From NCBI RefSeq assembly GCF_002237655.1, contig NZ_NOKT01000001.1, positions 186,001-250,000 on the forward strand: a DNA stretch of 64,000 nt, in the 5' to 3' direction. Positions 45,406 to 54,679 of the stretch are shown here, piece by piece (the first letter of the stretch is position 1; every line of letters begins with the position of its first letter). The position numbers and the translations under genes are program-made. The notes below the pieces were generated by a model. That model was not told the DNA's origin. It saw only the letters and a list, made by a program, of their open reading frames with translations, and did not search any database. Origin of the DNA: Streptomyces sp. XY006 (GTDB lineage: Bacteria > Actinomycetota > Actinomycetes > Streptomycetales > Streptomycetaceae).

Positions 45406-45825
45406 ATGCTTGTGCGTACCGGCGCTCCGGGGGACCTGGACCGGCTCACGCGTGAGCTCGCACGGAGCGCCACGGCCGGCACCGTCATCCCGGCCGATGT
45501 CTGGCGCGACGACGAGGCGTTCTTCGTCCAGTTCGATCTGCCGGGCATGGACCGCTCCAGCATCGAGGTGACCGTGGAACGGGGGACCCTCCTGCTGAGC
45601 GCCGAGCGCCCGTCCCCGGTCCCGGCCGGAGCCAGGCCCGTCCTCACCGAGCGTCCCACCGGCCGGTTCAGCCGCCGTCTCACCCTGTCCGACGCCCTCG
45701 ACGCCGACGCTGCCCAGGCGGTCTACGACAACGGCGTGCTCACCTTGCGCATCCCGCTGGCCGCGCACGCCAAGCCCCGCAAGATCGCCATCACGGGTGG
45801 CGAACCCAAGCAGGTCACCGCCTGA
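45406..45825 (+). CDS. Hsp20/alpha-crystallin small heat shock protein
   Basis: A 139-aa protein with an alpha-crystallin domain: VIPADVWRDDEAFFVQFDLPGM opens the domain and NGVLTLRIPLA closes it. It is an ATP-independent holdase chaperone in the cytoplasm. GGGAGAAGTGGGA lies upstream. HspR-type control is suggested by the HAIR-like site. Single gene, no DnaK-operon partner here. Confidence 0.88.
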   Translation: MLVRTGAPGDLDRLTRELARSATAGTVIPADVWRDDEAFFVQFDLPGMDRSSIEVTVERGTLLLSAERPSPVPAGARPVLTERPTGRFSRRLTLSDALDADAAQAVYDNGVLTLRIPLAAHAKPRKIAITGGEPKQVTA

Positions 45826-45944
45826 GCGACGCTTGGTGGTTCCCTGTCCGTGCTGTTAAGCGGTCGCCGTCGACCCGTGACAGCCGATAGCGTCGGACTC
45901 CCGGCCGCCCGCACCCGGCGGTGGCCCGACCAGGAGCGATTCCC

Positions 45945-46298
45945 GTGACCGACCAGCGAGCGACGACGACCTTGTGGCGCCCGACCGGGCCCAAGGAGCT
46001 GGAGTTGGTGCGGGAGTCGGACTGGCGTGCCTGGCCGCCCCGTCTCCCCGAGCAGCCGATCTTCTACCCGGTCCTCAACGAGGACTACGCCGTCAGGATC
46101 GCGCGCGACTGGAACGTCAAGCACGACGGTGCCGGCTACGTCACCCGCTTCGAGGTCGAGTCCGCCTTCCTGCGCAGGTATCCCGTACAGCAGGCGGGCG
46201 GACGGACCATTCTCGAACTGTGGGTGCCCGCCGAGGAACTCGACGAGTTCAACGCCCACATCGTCGGCAGGATCGAGCTGATCCACGAGTTCCACTGA
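45945..46298 (+). CDS. conserved protein, ADP-ribosylation/crystallin J1-type annotation
   Basis: A 117-aa protein with LWRPTGPKELELV, WPPRLPEQPIFYPVLNEDYA and WVPAEELDEFN, features of a conserved small family often labelled ADP-ribosylation/crystallin J1, although it is too short for that fold. Function is unknown. GTG 45945 has AGGAG 9 nt upstream. It is a single gene, convergent with the TetR gene. Confidence 0.78.
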   Translation: MTDQRATTTLWRPTGPKELELVRESDWRAWPPRLPEQPIFYPVLNEDYAVRIARDWNVKHDGAGYVTRFEVESAFLRRYPVQQAGGRTILELWVPAEELDEFNAHIVGRIELIHEFH

Positions 46299-46352
46299 GC
46301 CGCCGCCGGTCTCCGGTCCCCGCCCCGGGACCGGGAAGCGCCGCCCGCGGGC

Positions 46353-46985
46353 CTACCTGATGCGGTAGGCCCGCAGGAACGTCCGGACCCCTTCCACGAC
46401 GAGCGGCCGGACGCGGGGGTCCTCCGCGGCGTTCGCCGATCCGAGCCGGTCCAGCGCGACGCCGAAGGTCAGCGCGATGAACTGGTCGGCCGCGAGCCGG
46501 GCGTCGGGCACGTCGAGCAGCCCCGCGTCGGCGAACGCGGCGAAGCGCTCGGCGACGGCCTCGTCGGGCGTGTCGGCCATGGAGTTGTAGCCGCGGTGCG
46601 GCAGATGCCCCGACTCCGTCCGCACGAGGCGTTGCAGCGTGGCGTACTCCGCCGAGCCGAGCATGTCGGTGGCGATGCGCATCGAGAACTCGACCAGCGC
46701 GTCCTCGAGTTCGCCGGCGTCGGTGAGCTTGCTGAGGGTGTCGTCCAGGGTCTGCCGGATGGTCGTGATCATCGACTGGCCGATGGCGTCGACGACGGCC
46801 TGCAGCAGCGTCTGCTTGTCCCCGAAGTAGTCGTAGACCGTCCGCTTGGACACCTCGGCCCGGGCGGCGATCGCGTCGACGCTGGACCGGTCGAAACCGT
46901 CGGCGAGGAACAGTTCCCGGGCCGCCTGGAGGATGGCGGCCCGCTTCCGCGCGGAGCCCTCGCGCAGGGTCTTCGTGGTCGGCAT
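46353..46985 (-). CDS. TetR-family repressor of the divergent efflux operon
   Basis: A 210-aa TetR regulator: AARELFLADGFDRSSVDAIA and VSKRTVYDYFGDK give the helix-turn-helix. The C-terminal ligand domain is longer than its helix-turn-helix. It lies back to back with the MFS and monooxygenase genes; a palindromic operator sits between them, so it likely represses both strands until a ligand binds. ATG 46985 is the start. Confidence 0.88.
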   Translation of the reverse strand: MPTTKTLREGSARKRAAILQAARELFLADGFDRSSVDAIAARAEVSKRTVYDYFGDKQTLLQAVVDAIGQSMITTIRQTLDDTLSKLTDAGELEDALVEFSMRIATDMLGSAEYATLQRLVRTESGHLPHRGYNSMADTPDEAVAERFAAFADAGLLDVPDARLAADQFIALTFGVALDRLGSANAAEDPRVRPLVVEGVRTFLRAYRIR

Positions 46986-47004
46986 GAACACCATCCTAAC
47001 CGTT

Positions 47005-47027
47005 CTACACTGCACGGTGTAGTGTAG
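47005..47027. promoter_or_regulatory. TetR operator between divergent genes
   Basis: TACAC-6-GTGTA (47006-47021) lies inside CTACACT/AGTGTAG (47005-47027) arms. It is 20 bp before the TetR ATG and 52 bp before the MFS ATG, a typical autoregulated operator. Confidence 0.75.
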
Positions 47028-47078
47028 TTTCCGAACCGGTCGCACCTCACCCTGCTCGGCCGTCTCGGAAGGACGTCC

Positions 47079-48476
47079 ATGACCGCAACTCTGGCTCCCC
47101 CCTTACGCATCGGCAAAGCCGCCGTCGCCGCCCTCGGCGCGCTGGCGGTCGCCACCGGCGCCCTGGAATCGGTGGTGACGCCGACCCTCCCGCTCCTCCA
47201 ACGCGAACTGGGCATGAGCCCGGCCGAAGGAGCGCTGCTCAGCATCGTGCTGCTCATCACCGGCGCGCTCGTCACACCGATCGCGGGCAAACTGGGCGAC
47301 CGCCACGGTGGAAAACGCGTCCTGATCCGGCTGATGGCGGTGGTCTCGGCCGGTGGTCTGGTGTCCTCCCTGGCGCCGAACCTGCCGGTGTTGCTGCTCG
47401 GCCAGGTGCTCCAAGGGGCCATGGTGGGCGCCCTGCCCCTGTCGTTCATCCTGGTGCGCAAACTCCTCCCCGCCGGCGAGTCCAAGGTGGCCATCGGGGT
47501 CGTCAGCGGGTTGTTCGTCGCGGGCGGGATGGCGGGAACGCTGGCGGCCGGGCCCGTCGCGGAAGGGCTGTCCCGGCACTGGATGTTCGCCCTTCCCACG
47601 ATCGCGGTCATCGGCGGCACCCTGCTGGTGAACAGGCTGTTCCCGCAGGATCCGCCGGGCCGGCCGGACGGCACCGGGATCGACTGGCCCGGCCTGCTTC
47701 TGCTGAGCGGGACGCTCGTGACGCTCATGCTCGTGCTGGCCCTGGCACCCGACATCGCCGCCCAGCCCCTCGTGCTCGGCGCCCTCCTCCTCGCCTTGGC
47801 CGGCTTCGTGACCGCGTGGGCAGCCGTCGAACGCCGTGCGGCCTCACCGATGGTCGATCTGCGCATGCTGGCGCGGCCCGCGATGTGGAAGGCGTGCGTG
47901 CTGACGTTCGTGACGTGCGTCGGCACCTCGCTCGCCGTCTATCTCGTCCCGCAGCTGTTCGCGGTGCCCGCCGACGCCTACGGCTTCGGGGCCGGCGCCA
48001 CCGAGATCGGCCTCTTTCTGCTGCCCGGCGCTGTCGCCGCCGCGCTGGCCGGGCCGGTCAGCGGGATCGGGGCCCGGCGTCTCGGCTCGCGCGCCGTGGT
48101 GACCGCCGGGATCGTCCTCATGGCGGTCGCCCTGGTGGCCCTGGCCGCCGTGCACACGGAGATCTGGCACCTCGTCATCGGCAAGGTGATGATCTCGCTC
48201 GCGAGCGGCCTGTGCGTGACGGCGCTGGTGACCGGCACCGCCGCCTCCGTCGACCAGGGCGACACCGGCATCGCCACCAGCCTGGTCCTGGTCACGCGCG
48301 TGGTCGGCTACGCCGTGGGCGCGCAGCTCGGGGGTGCGCTCCTGACCGCCGGGACCCCCGCCGGATCGGACGTCCCGGCCGAATCGGCCTTCGTCACCGG
48401 CTTCGTCATAGCAGGCGCCGTCACGGCACTGTCCCTGCTGGTCAGCCGCACCATGAGCAAAGGAGTCGAGGAATGA
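47079..48476 (+). CDS. MFS drug-efflux transporter (DHA2-like)
   Basis: A 465-aa major facilitator with about 14 helices, including VVTPTLPLLQREL near the start and a GKLGDRHGGKRVLI loop (motif A). It exports drugs with the proton gradient. It is the first gene of a TetR-controlled operon and overlaps the flavin monooxygenase start by 4 nt (ATGA). Substrate unknown. Confidence 0.86.
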   Translation: MTATLAPPLRIGKAAVAALGALAVATGALESVVTPTLPLLQRELGMSPAEGALLSIVLLITGALVTPIAGKLGDRHGGKRVLIRLMAVVSAGGLVSSLAPNLPVLLLGQVLQGAMVGALPLSFILVRKLLPAGESKVAIGVVSGLFVAGGMAGTLAAGPVAEGLSRHWMFALPTIAVIGGTLLVNRLFPQDPPGRPDGTGIDWPGLLLLSGTLVTLMLVLALAPDIAAQPLVLGALLLALAGFVTAWAAVERRAASPMVDLRMLARPAMWKACVLTFVTCVGTSLAVYLVPQLFAVPADAYGFGAGATEIGLFLLPGAVAAALAGPVSGIGARRLGSRAVVTAGIVLMAVALVALAAVHTEIWHLVIGKVMISLASGLCVTALVTGTAASVDQGDTGIATSLVLVTRVVGYAVGAQLGGALLTAGTPAGSDVPAESAFVTGFVIAGAVTALSLLVSRTMSKGVEE

Positions 48477-49735
48477 CCCGCACCGATCCGCCGAGGCCCG
48501 TCGCCGATCCGCCGAAGCCCGTTCCCGATCCGCCCGGGCCCGTCCGCGGCAGGCCGGGGCGCAGGGTCCTGATCTCCGGGGCCAGCATCGCGGGGCCCGC
48601 CCTCGCGTACTGGCTCCACCGCCACGGGTACGCGGTCACGGTCGTCGAGAAGGCGAGTTCACCGCGTGACGGCGGCTACCCCGTCGACGTGCGCGGCCCC
48701 GCGCTGGAGGTCGTCCGGCGGATGGGAGTCCTGCCGGAACTCCGGGACGCGCACGTCGACCTGCGCCGGCTCACCTTCCTCGACGAGGACGGGGGAGAGG
48801 TCGTCTCGGTCAGCCCGCACACCGTCACCGGCGGTACCGCGGGCCGGGACCTGGAGGTGCGGCGCGGGGATCTGGTCGCCGCCCTCCACGCGGCGGTCCG
48901 TGACGACGTGGAGTTCCTGTTCGACGACTCCATCCACACCCTCGACGCGTCCGGCCACGCGGTCGACGTCACCTTCAGCGGTGGCAGCACGCGCACCTTC
49001 GACATGGTGTTCGGTGCGGACGGGGTGCACTCGCGGACACGCGAGCTCGTGTTCGGCCCGGAGGAGCGGTTCCACCGTCACCTCGGCTACTGCTTCGCCG
49101 TTTTCACCATGCGCAACACCCTCGGTCTCTCCCACGAGACGGTGATGTGGAACAGCCCGGGCAGAGCCGCCGCCCTCTACGCCGTCGGGGACGCCGACGA
49201 GGTGCACGCCTTCCTGAACTTCGCCCACCCGGAACCACCCTTCGACGCGTTCAGGAACCCGCAGGCCCAGCGGGACCTCATCGACAAGGTCTTCGCCGAC
49301 GCGGGCTGGCAGGTCCCGGGCATGCTCACCGCCCTTTGCGACGCGGACGACCTGTACTTCGACGCGGTCGGCCAGATCCGGATGCCCCGCTGGTCCAGCG
49401 GCAGGGTCGCGTTGCTGGGCGACGCCGCCTACGCGCCCTCGTTCCTCACCGGCCAGGGCACCAGCCTCGCCCTCGTCGGCGCGTACATGCTCGCCGCCTC
49501 CCTCGCCGGCCGCGACCACGCCACGGGCTTCGCCGCCTACGAACGCGACACCCGGGAGTTCGTCACCGTGAACCAGGACCAGGCCGGTGCGGGCGAGGCC
49601 ACGCTCTTCCCGACCACCGCACGGGCCCTGGAGCAGCGCAACGCCATGCTGCGGCAGCTCACCACCCTGCCCGCCGCGCCGGAACGACCGGCCCATACGG
49701 CGCTCACCCTGCCCGCCTTCGCGCCCGGGAGGTGA
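48473..49735 (+). CDS. FAD-dependent monooxygenase (TetX-like)
   Basis: A 420-aa group A flavin hydroxylase: VLISGASIAGPALAYWL (FAD GxGxxG variant), GADGVHSRTRE (DG motif) and GRVALLGDAAYAPSFLTGQG (GD motif). It uses NADPH and O2 to hydroxylate an aromatic or drug. Paired with an exporter and TetR regulator it may inactivate an antibiotic, or tailor a metabolite. The first 25 residues are Pro-rich. Confidence 0.86.
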   Translation: MTRTDPPRPVADPPKPVPDPPGPVRGRPGRRVLISGASIAGPALAYWLHRHGYAVTVVEKASSPRDGGYPVDVRGPALEVVRRMGVLPELRDAHVDLRRLTFLDEDGGEVVSVSPHTVTGGTAGRDLEVRRGDLVAALHAAVRDDVEFLFDDSIHTLDASGHAVDVTFSGGSTRTFDMVFGADGVHSRTRELVFGPEERFHRHLGYCFAVFTMRNTLGLSHETVMWNSPGRAAALYAVGDADEVHAFLNFAHPEPPFDAFRNPQAQRDLIDKVFADAGWQVPGMLTALCDADDLYFDAVGQIRMPRWSSGRVALLGDAAYAPSFLTGQGTSLALVGAYMLAASLAGRDHATGFAAYERDTREFVTVNQDQAGAGEATLFPTTARALEQRNAMLRQLTTLPAAPERPAHTALTLPAFAPGR

Positions 49736-49845
49736 GCCCGCGCCCCGGGTGGTGACGGCGGTGCGATGATCCCGGAGCGCTACTGTTCCAGGGCACCGAC
49801 AGCGGTATGGACACTCGGCGGACACGGGACGGGCGGGGAACGAGG

Positions 49846-50634
49846 ATGGAGCCGGACGGATCAGCGCCCCTGCTCGCCTTCACCGCCGGTGTCCTCATCG
49901 CGCTGGTCACCGCACCGGTGGGTGTCTCCGGCGCCGTGTTCCTGCTGCCGGTGCAGCTCAGCGTCCTCGGTGTCCCCAGCCCCGCCGTCACCCCCACCAA
50001 CCTGCTCTACAACGTGGTCGCCGGCCCCGGCGCACTGCTGCGCTACCGCCACGACGGCAGCCTCTACGGCCCGTTGACCCGCAGACTGATCGCGGGCACG
50101 CTGCCCGGCGTCGTGCTCGGCGCCCTCATCCGCGTGTTCGCCCTCCCCGGACCCGCCGTCTTCCGGCTCCTGGTCGCCGTCCTGCTGCTGCCGCTGGGAC
50201 TCTGGCTGATCGCCCGCACGCTCCGCGCACCGGCCACCCCCACACCGCACGAGCCCGCACCGCGCACCCTCACCCTGCTGGCGCTGGCCGTCGGCACGAT
50301 CGGCGGGGTCTACGGCATCGGCGGCGGCTCCCTGCTCGGCCCCGTCCTGGTGGGCCGCGGCATGCCCGTCGCGCAGGTCGCCCCCGCGGCCCTCGCCTCC
50401 ACGTTCCTGACCTCACTGGTCGGTGCGGGAACCTACGGACTGCTCGCCCTCACCGGCGGCGAGGACATCGCCCCCGACTGGTTCCTCGGACTGGCCTGCG
50501 GACTGGGCGGCCTGACCGGCGGCTACCTGGGAGCCCGCCTGCAGCCCCGGCTGCCCGAGGGCGCACTGCGTCTCCTGCTGGGCTCCCTCGCCGCCGCGAT
50601 CGGCGCCCTCTACGCGGCCCAGGCCCTCGCCTAG
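49846..50634 (+). CDS. TauE/SafE-family membrane permease
   Basis: A 262-aa protein with eight or so hydrophobic helices. VSGAVFLLPVQLSVLGVPSPAVTPTNLLYN and GVYGIGGGSLLGPVLV are the paired halves of the TauE/SafE fold. It probably exports a sulfur anion or organic acid. The start could also be 13 residues earlier (49807). It is followed by a strong hairpin. Confidence 0.84.
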   Translation: MEPDGSAPLLAFTAGVLIALVTAPVGVSGAVFLLPVQLSVLGVPSPAVTPTNLLYNVVAGPGALLRYRHDGSLYGPLTRRLIAGTLPGVVLGALIRVFALPGPAVFRLLVAVLLLPLGLWLIARTLRAPATPTPHEPAPRTLTLLALAVGTIGGVYGIGGGSLLGPVLVGRGMPVAQVAPAALASTFLTSLVGAGTYGLLALTGGEDIAPDWFLGLACGLGGLTGGYLGARLQPRLPEGALRLLLGSLAAAIGALYAAQALA

Positions 50635-50659
50635 GAGCCGGCCGGGGAACAGCACGACC

Positions 50660-50698
50660 GAGCGCCCCGGCCGGACCGAACGGCCGGCCGGGGCGCTC
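50660..50698. terminator. bidirectional terminator between permease and GAPDH genes
   Basis: A perfect 15-bp stem (GAGCGCCCCGGCCGG and its complement) with a 9-nt loop, between convergent genes. Confidence 0.8.
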
Positions 50699-50741
50699 CA
50701 GGGACGTGCGGGCCGGGGCAGGGCGCCGCCCCGGCGCGGGA

Positions 50742-51740
50742 TCAGGCGGTGGCGAGGAACTCCAGCGTGTCGATCACGCGGTTCGAGAAGCCCCACTCGT
50801 TGTCGTACCACGCGACCACCTTGACGTGGCGGCCGTCGACGCGGGTGAGCGCCGAGTCGAAGATCGACGAGGCGGGGTTGCCCACGATGTCGGACGACAC
50901 CAGCGGGTCCTCCGAGTATTCGAGGACGCCGGCGAGCGGCCCCTCCGCCGCAGCGCGGTACGCCGCCAGCACGTCCTCGCGCGTCACCTCGCGTGCGACC
51001 GTCGTGTTGAGTTCGACGATCGAGCCCACCGGCACCGGTACGCGGATCGAGTCGCCCGACAGCTTGCCGTCCAGGTCCGGCAGCACCAGGCCGATCGCCT
51101 TGGCGGCGCCGGTCGTGGTCGGCACGATGTTGACGCCGGCGGCCCGGGCACGACGGGCGTCGCGGTGCGGACCGTCCTGGAGGTTCTGCTCCTGCGTGTA
51201 GGCGTGCACCGTCGTCATGAACCCGTGCTCGATGCCGGCGAGTTCGTCGAGGACCTTGGCCAGCGGCGCGAGCGCGTTGGTGGTGCAGGAGGCGTTGGAG
51301 ACGATCGTGTGCACGGCCGGGTCGTAGGCGTCGGTGTTGACCCCGAACGCGAGCGTGACGTCGGCGCCGTCCGACGGCGCGCTGACGAGCACCTTCTTCG
51401 CACCCGCGTCGAGGTGGGCGCCTGCGGCCTTCGCCGAGGTGAAGCGGCCGGTGGCCTCCAGGACGATGTCGACGCCGAGTTCGGCCCACGGCAGCTGCGC
51501 CGGCTCGCGCTCGGCCAGCACCTTGATGCGGCGCCCGTCGACGACGAGGGTGTCCCCGTCGACGCTCACCGGACGCCCCAGCCGGCCGGCGGTGCTGTCG
51601 TAGGCGAGCAGCCGGGCGAGCGTGGCGGGCTCCGTCAGGTCGTTGACGGCGACGATCTCCAGGGCGCTGTCGCGCTCCAGCAGTGCGCGCAGCACGTTGC
51701 GCCCGATGCGGCCGAATCCGTTGATGGCGATGCGAGTCAT
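50742..51740 (-). CDS. gap: glyceraldehyde-3-phosphate dehydrogenase
   Basis: A 332-aa GAPDH: INGFGRIGRNVLRALLE for NAD and SNASCTTNALAP with the catalytic Cys; WYDNEWGFSNRVID closes it. It oxidises G3P to 1,3-bisphosphoglycerate. It is not beside pgk or tpi, so it may be a second, non-central copy; that is inference. The ATG at 51740 is chosen by homology; a strong upstream site GGGAAGGGACC follows. Confidence 0.93.
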   Translation of the reverse strand: MTRIAINGFGRIGRNVLRALLERDSALEIVAVNDLTEPATLARLLAYDSTAGRLGRPVSVDGDTLVVDGRRIKVLAEREPAQLPWAELGVDIVLEATGRFTSAKAAGAHLDAGAKKVLVSAPSDGADVTLAFGVNTDAYDPAVHTIVSNASCTTNALAPLAKVLDELAGIEHGFMTTVHAYTQEQNLQDGPHRDARRARAAGVNIVPTTTGAAKAIGLVLPDLDGKLSGDSIRVPVPVGSIVELNTTVAREVTREDVLAAYRAAAEGPLAGVLEYSEDPLVSSDIVGNPASSIFDSALTRVDGRHVKVVAWYDNEWGFSNRVIDTLEFLATA

Positions 51741-51848
51741 GAATGAGGTCCCTTCCCTTCGCGCCACCATGCTCGTCCGCGGCCGACACTCCTGACAGTG
51801 GCGGTATCGCCATGGTTCAAAAGGATCCCGCCACCCCGCGGTGGCGTC

Positions 51849-52805
51849 TCACTCGCCCCGGGTGAAGGTGCGCCGGTACTCGCTCGGTGTGGTGCCGAGG
51901 ATGCGCTGGAAGTGCAGGCGCAGATTCGCGCCGGTGCCGAGCCCGACGTCGTCGGCGATCTGCTCGACGCTGCGCTCCGAGCGCTCCAGCAGCTCCCGCG
52001 CGAGGTCGATGCGGGCCCGCATCACCCACTGCATGGGCGTGTAGCCGGTCTCCTCGACGAAGCGCCGGGAGAACGTACGCGCCGACACTCCCGCCTGCTG
52101 CGCCAGCACGTCGAGGGTGAGCGGCTCACCGAGCCGGTGCAGCGCCCACTCACGGGTGGCGGCGAACCGCTCGCCGAGCGGCTCGGGAACGCTGCGCGGC
52201 ACGTACTGGGCCTGGCCACCACTGCGGTAGGGGGCCGCGACCAGCCGCCGGGCCGCGTGGTTGGAGGCGGCCACTCCGAGGTCGCCGCGCAGGATGTGCA
52301 GGCACAGGTCGATGCCGGAGGCGGCGCCGGCCGAGGTGAGCACGCTGCCCTCGTCGACGAAGAGCACGTTCTCGTCGACCCGTACGAGCGGATGCCGGGC
52401 CGCGAGGGCCCGTGTGTAGTGCCAGTGGGTCGTGGCACGCCGGCCGTCGAGCAGGCCGGTGGCGGCGAGCGCGAAGGCACCCGTCGAGATGGCGGCCAGC
52501 CGCGCGCCCCGCTCGTGCGCGGCGATCAGCGCGTCGACCACGGCACGCGGCGGATCGTCCCGGTCCGGGAACCGGTAGCCGGGGACGAAGACGAGGTCGG
52601 CCCACGCGAGCGCGTCCAGGCCGTGGGCGACGTGGTAGGCGAGCCCGTCACCGCCGGTCACCAGACCGGGAGTCGCCCCGCACACCCGCACCTCGTACGG
52701 CATGCTCGCGCGGGTGGTGAAGACCTGCGCGGGAATCCCGACGTCGAGCGGCTTCGCACCCTCCAGGACGAGGACGGCGACGCGGTGGAGGCGGGAGGAT
52801 GACAC
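51849..52805 (-). CDS. GlxA-type AraC-family regulator
   Basis: A 318-aa protein with an N-terminal DJ-1/PfpI-like domain (AVLVLEGAKPLDVGIPAQVF, VPGYRFPD) and a C-terminal AraC helix-turn-helix pair (VSARTFSRRF and ...LRLHFQRILGTTPSEYRRTF). It lies divergent in position to none; it is convergent with nothing and follows the TetR gene on the same strand by 9 nt. It probably senses a small molecule. Confidence 0.87.
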   Translation of the reverse strand: MSSSRLHRVAVLVLEGAKPLDVGIPAQVFTTRASMPYEVRVCGATPGLVTGGDGLAYHVAHGLDALAWADLVFVPGYRFPDRDDPPRAVVDALIAAHERGARLAAISTGAFALAATGLLDGRRATTHWHYTRALAARHPLVRVDENVLFVDEGSVLTSAGAASGIDLCLHILRGDLGVAASNHAARRLVAAPYRSGGQAQYVPRSVPEPLGERFAATREWALHRLGEPLTLDVLAQQAGVSARTFSRRFVEETGYTPMQWVMRARIDLARELLERSERSVEQIADDVGLGTGANLRLHFQRILGTTPSEYRRTFTRGE

Positions 52806-52814
52806 GGGAAGAGA

Positions 52815-53423
52815 CTAGTCAGGGCGGCCGGGCTCGGGCGTGACCTGGTCCGCCGCCACGATGCGCTCCACCGCGGCCGCCACGAGCTGGTCGCGCTCCG
52901 CCTCGGTGAAGACGTCCGGCAGGGTGAGCTGCTCGACGATCAGCCAGTTCAGGGCCAGGATGAGCAGCTTGACGGCCGTGGCGTCGCCGAGGAGGCCGGA
53001 AGCCTCGTGAAAGGCGACGTTGGCGTCGACGTCGGCCCGGACGCGCGCGGTGAGGACCTTGCGCAGTTCGGGGCGGCGGGTGGCCTCCAGGCGGAGCTCC
53101 AGCAGGGCGAGGTAGCCGGTGCGGAAGGAGGCGACACGGCCGACGAGTTCGCGCATCAGCTCGGTGTAGGTGTCCCGGCTGCGGTCGGCCGTCTCGTGCC
53201 GGGCGAGGGTCGCCGCGTCGGGCTGCAGCCGCTCGTACACCCGGGCGCCGGCCTGGGTGAGGAGGTCGTCCCGGTTGGCGAAGTAGTTGGACGCCGTGCC
53301 GACGGGGACGGCGGCCTCGGCGTCGACGGCCCGGAAGGTCAGCCCGCGCGCGCCCTCCCGGGCCAGCACCTCGATCGCCGCGTCGACGAGAGCCGCACGC
53401 CGCTGATCGTTCCGTCTCACCAT
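52815..53423 (-). CDS. TetR-family regulator
   Basis: A 202-aa TetR protein: DAAIEVLAREGARGLTFRAVDAEAAVPVGTASNYFANRDDL forms the helix-turn-helix. The start at 53423 (MVRR) is preferred because GGTGGAG sits 8 nt upstream; GTG 53432 is possible. It lies 9 nt ahead of the GlxA-type gene and may form an operon with it. Target unknown. Confidence 0.85.
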   Translation of the reverse strand: MVRRNDQRRAALVDAAIEVLAREGARGLTFRAVDAEAAVPVGTASNYFANRDDLLTQAGARVYERLQPDAATLARHETADRSRDTYTELMRELVGRVASFRTGYLALLELRLEATRRPELRKVLTARVRADVDANVAFHEASGLLGDATAVKLLILALNWLIVEQLTLPDVFTEAERDQLVAAAVERIVAADQVTPEPGRPD

Positions 53424-53655
53424 GAATGCCACTCCACCTGTAGTACTACGCGCATGCCACTTCGATCAGAGTACTCCTGACCGGGGGTGACCGGGTCGGC
53501 GGGCGAGCAGTTCAAGGGAGGCGTGAACGCGGCGCGCAGAGGAGTCCGGCATCCTTTCCCGTTCCGTCCGGGGGCCGGTCCGGGGCGTGTTGTGCGGCTC
53601 GCGTTGGGGGCAGGCGTATGGGGACCCGACGTAACCTCACGATGGAGAGCCGGTG

Positions 53656-54000
53656 ATGACGACTTCCCGTGGGCAGCGGTCCCTGCACGAGGTCAGGGAG
53701 GATGCCGTGCCGACCCGACTGGAGCGGGAGAACGCGCAGTTGCGGCAGGCGGTGGATTCCCATGCGACGGTCGATCAGGCCATCGGCGTCCTCGTCGCGG
53801 TCCACCGGCTGACCCCGACCGCCGGTTTCGACGTGCTCCGTGAGGTGTCCCAGCACGCCAACATCAAGCTCCACGCGGTGGCGGAGACGGTCATCGACTG
53901 GGCGCTGGGCACTTCCCTGCCACCGCCGGTGGGCCGGCAGCTGGACGCGGCCGTGCAGCGGCGCCTGCGCGCGGAGAACGACCCGGATCGGCCCGGGTAG
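53656..54000 (+). CDS. ANTAR-domain RNA-binding antiterminator
   Basis: A 114-aa protein. After a short start it has LRQAVDSHATVDQAIGVLVAVHRLTPTAGFDVLREVSQHANIKLHAVAETVI, the three-helix ANTAR domain that binds twin hexaloop RNA. It has no receiver domain, so signal input comes from elsewhere. GGAG lies 8 nt before the ATG; GTG 53653 is an alternative. It lies ahead of a HATPase gene. Confidence 0.84.
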   Translation: MTTSRGQRSLHEVREDAVPTRLERENAQLRQAVDSHATVDQAIGVLVAVHRLTPTAGFDVLREVSQHANIKLHAVAETVIDWALGTSLPPPVGRQLDAAVQRRLRAENDPDRPG

Positions 54001-54155
54001 GGCACCGGCGCGCAGGACCCGGCCGGCCGACCGGCAGGGCGGCGTGGCCCCCCAGGGCACCTCGGCGAACGGATGTTCGTCCCATCGTGGAGACCCCGCG
54101 GAACATGTGAGGCATAGTGCGGGGTACGCGCAGGCGTGTGAACGGGGGTACAAGG

Positions 54156-54647
54156 GTGGAGCCGGCTGAAGCAGTCCCCGAGGGTGAGGGCCACGTGGTG
54201 CCGGAAGCCGGCCCCGCGATCCAGGAGACGGTCGCCCTCGACGGCGACGGACACGTCATCGCCGTGGCACGTCATCGGGCGGCCGGTTTCCTCGCGCGGG
54301 TCCAGGCCGAGCACGGCATTCCGGTGTCCGCTCGCGCGATGGATCTGACGCAGCTGGTGGTGAGCGAGCTGGTCACCAATGCGCGCAAGTACGCTCCCGG
54401 GCCTGTGCTGATGGAGCTGCGTGTGGCCGGTGACGCGGTGCTCGTCATCGTGTGGGACAGCGATCCGGTCATGCCGGTGGCGCGGGCGGCGGACGCGGGC
54501 AGGGTGGGGCAGCACGGTCTGGAGATCGTCATGGCGGTCGCGCAGGGCTTCGAGGTGCAGCGGGAACCGGTCGGCAAGCGCATCACCGTCCGCATCGCCC
54601 TGCTGGACGATCCCGGCGGCGACATCGCCGGCCGCAACCCGGTGTAG
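54156..54647 (+). CDS. HATPase (anti-sigma/RsbW-type), paralogue
   Basis: A GHKL ATP-binding protein (163 aa from GTG 54156; 176 aa from GTG 54117). Its core LVVSELVTNARKYAPGPVLMELR and GQHGLEIV nearly repeats the 34616-35098 protein, so it is a recent paralogue. It probably is a serine kinase or anti-sigma factor. GGGGG lies upstream of the chosen GTG. It follows an ANTAR gene, which is a different partner type from its sister. Confidence 0.78.
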   Translation: MEPAEAVPEGEGHVVPEAGPAIQETVALDGDGHVIAVARHRAAGFLARVQAEHGIPVSARAMDLTQLVVSELVTNARKYAPGPVLMELRVAGDAVLVIVWDSDPVMPVARAADAGRVGQHGLEIVMAVAQGFEVQREPVGKRITVRIALLDDPGGDIAGRNPV

Positions 54648-54679
54648 CGCACGCCGGAGCCGCTCGCGCTCGCCTCACG

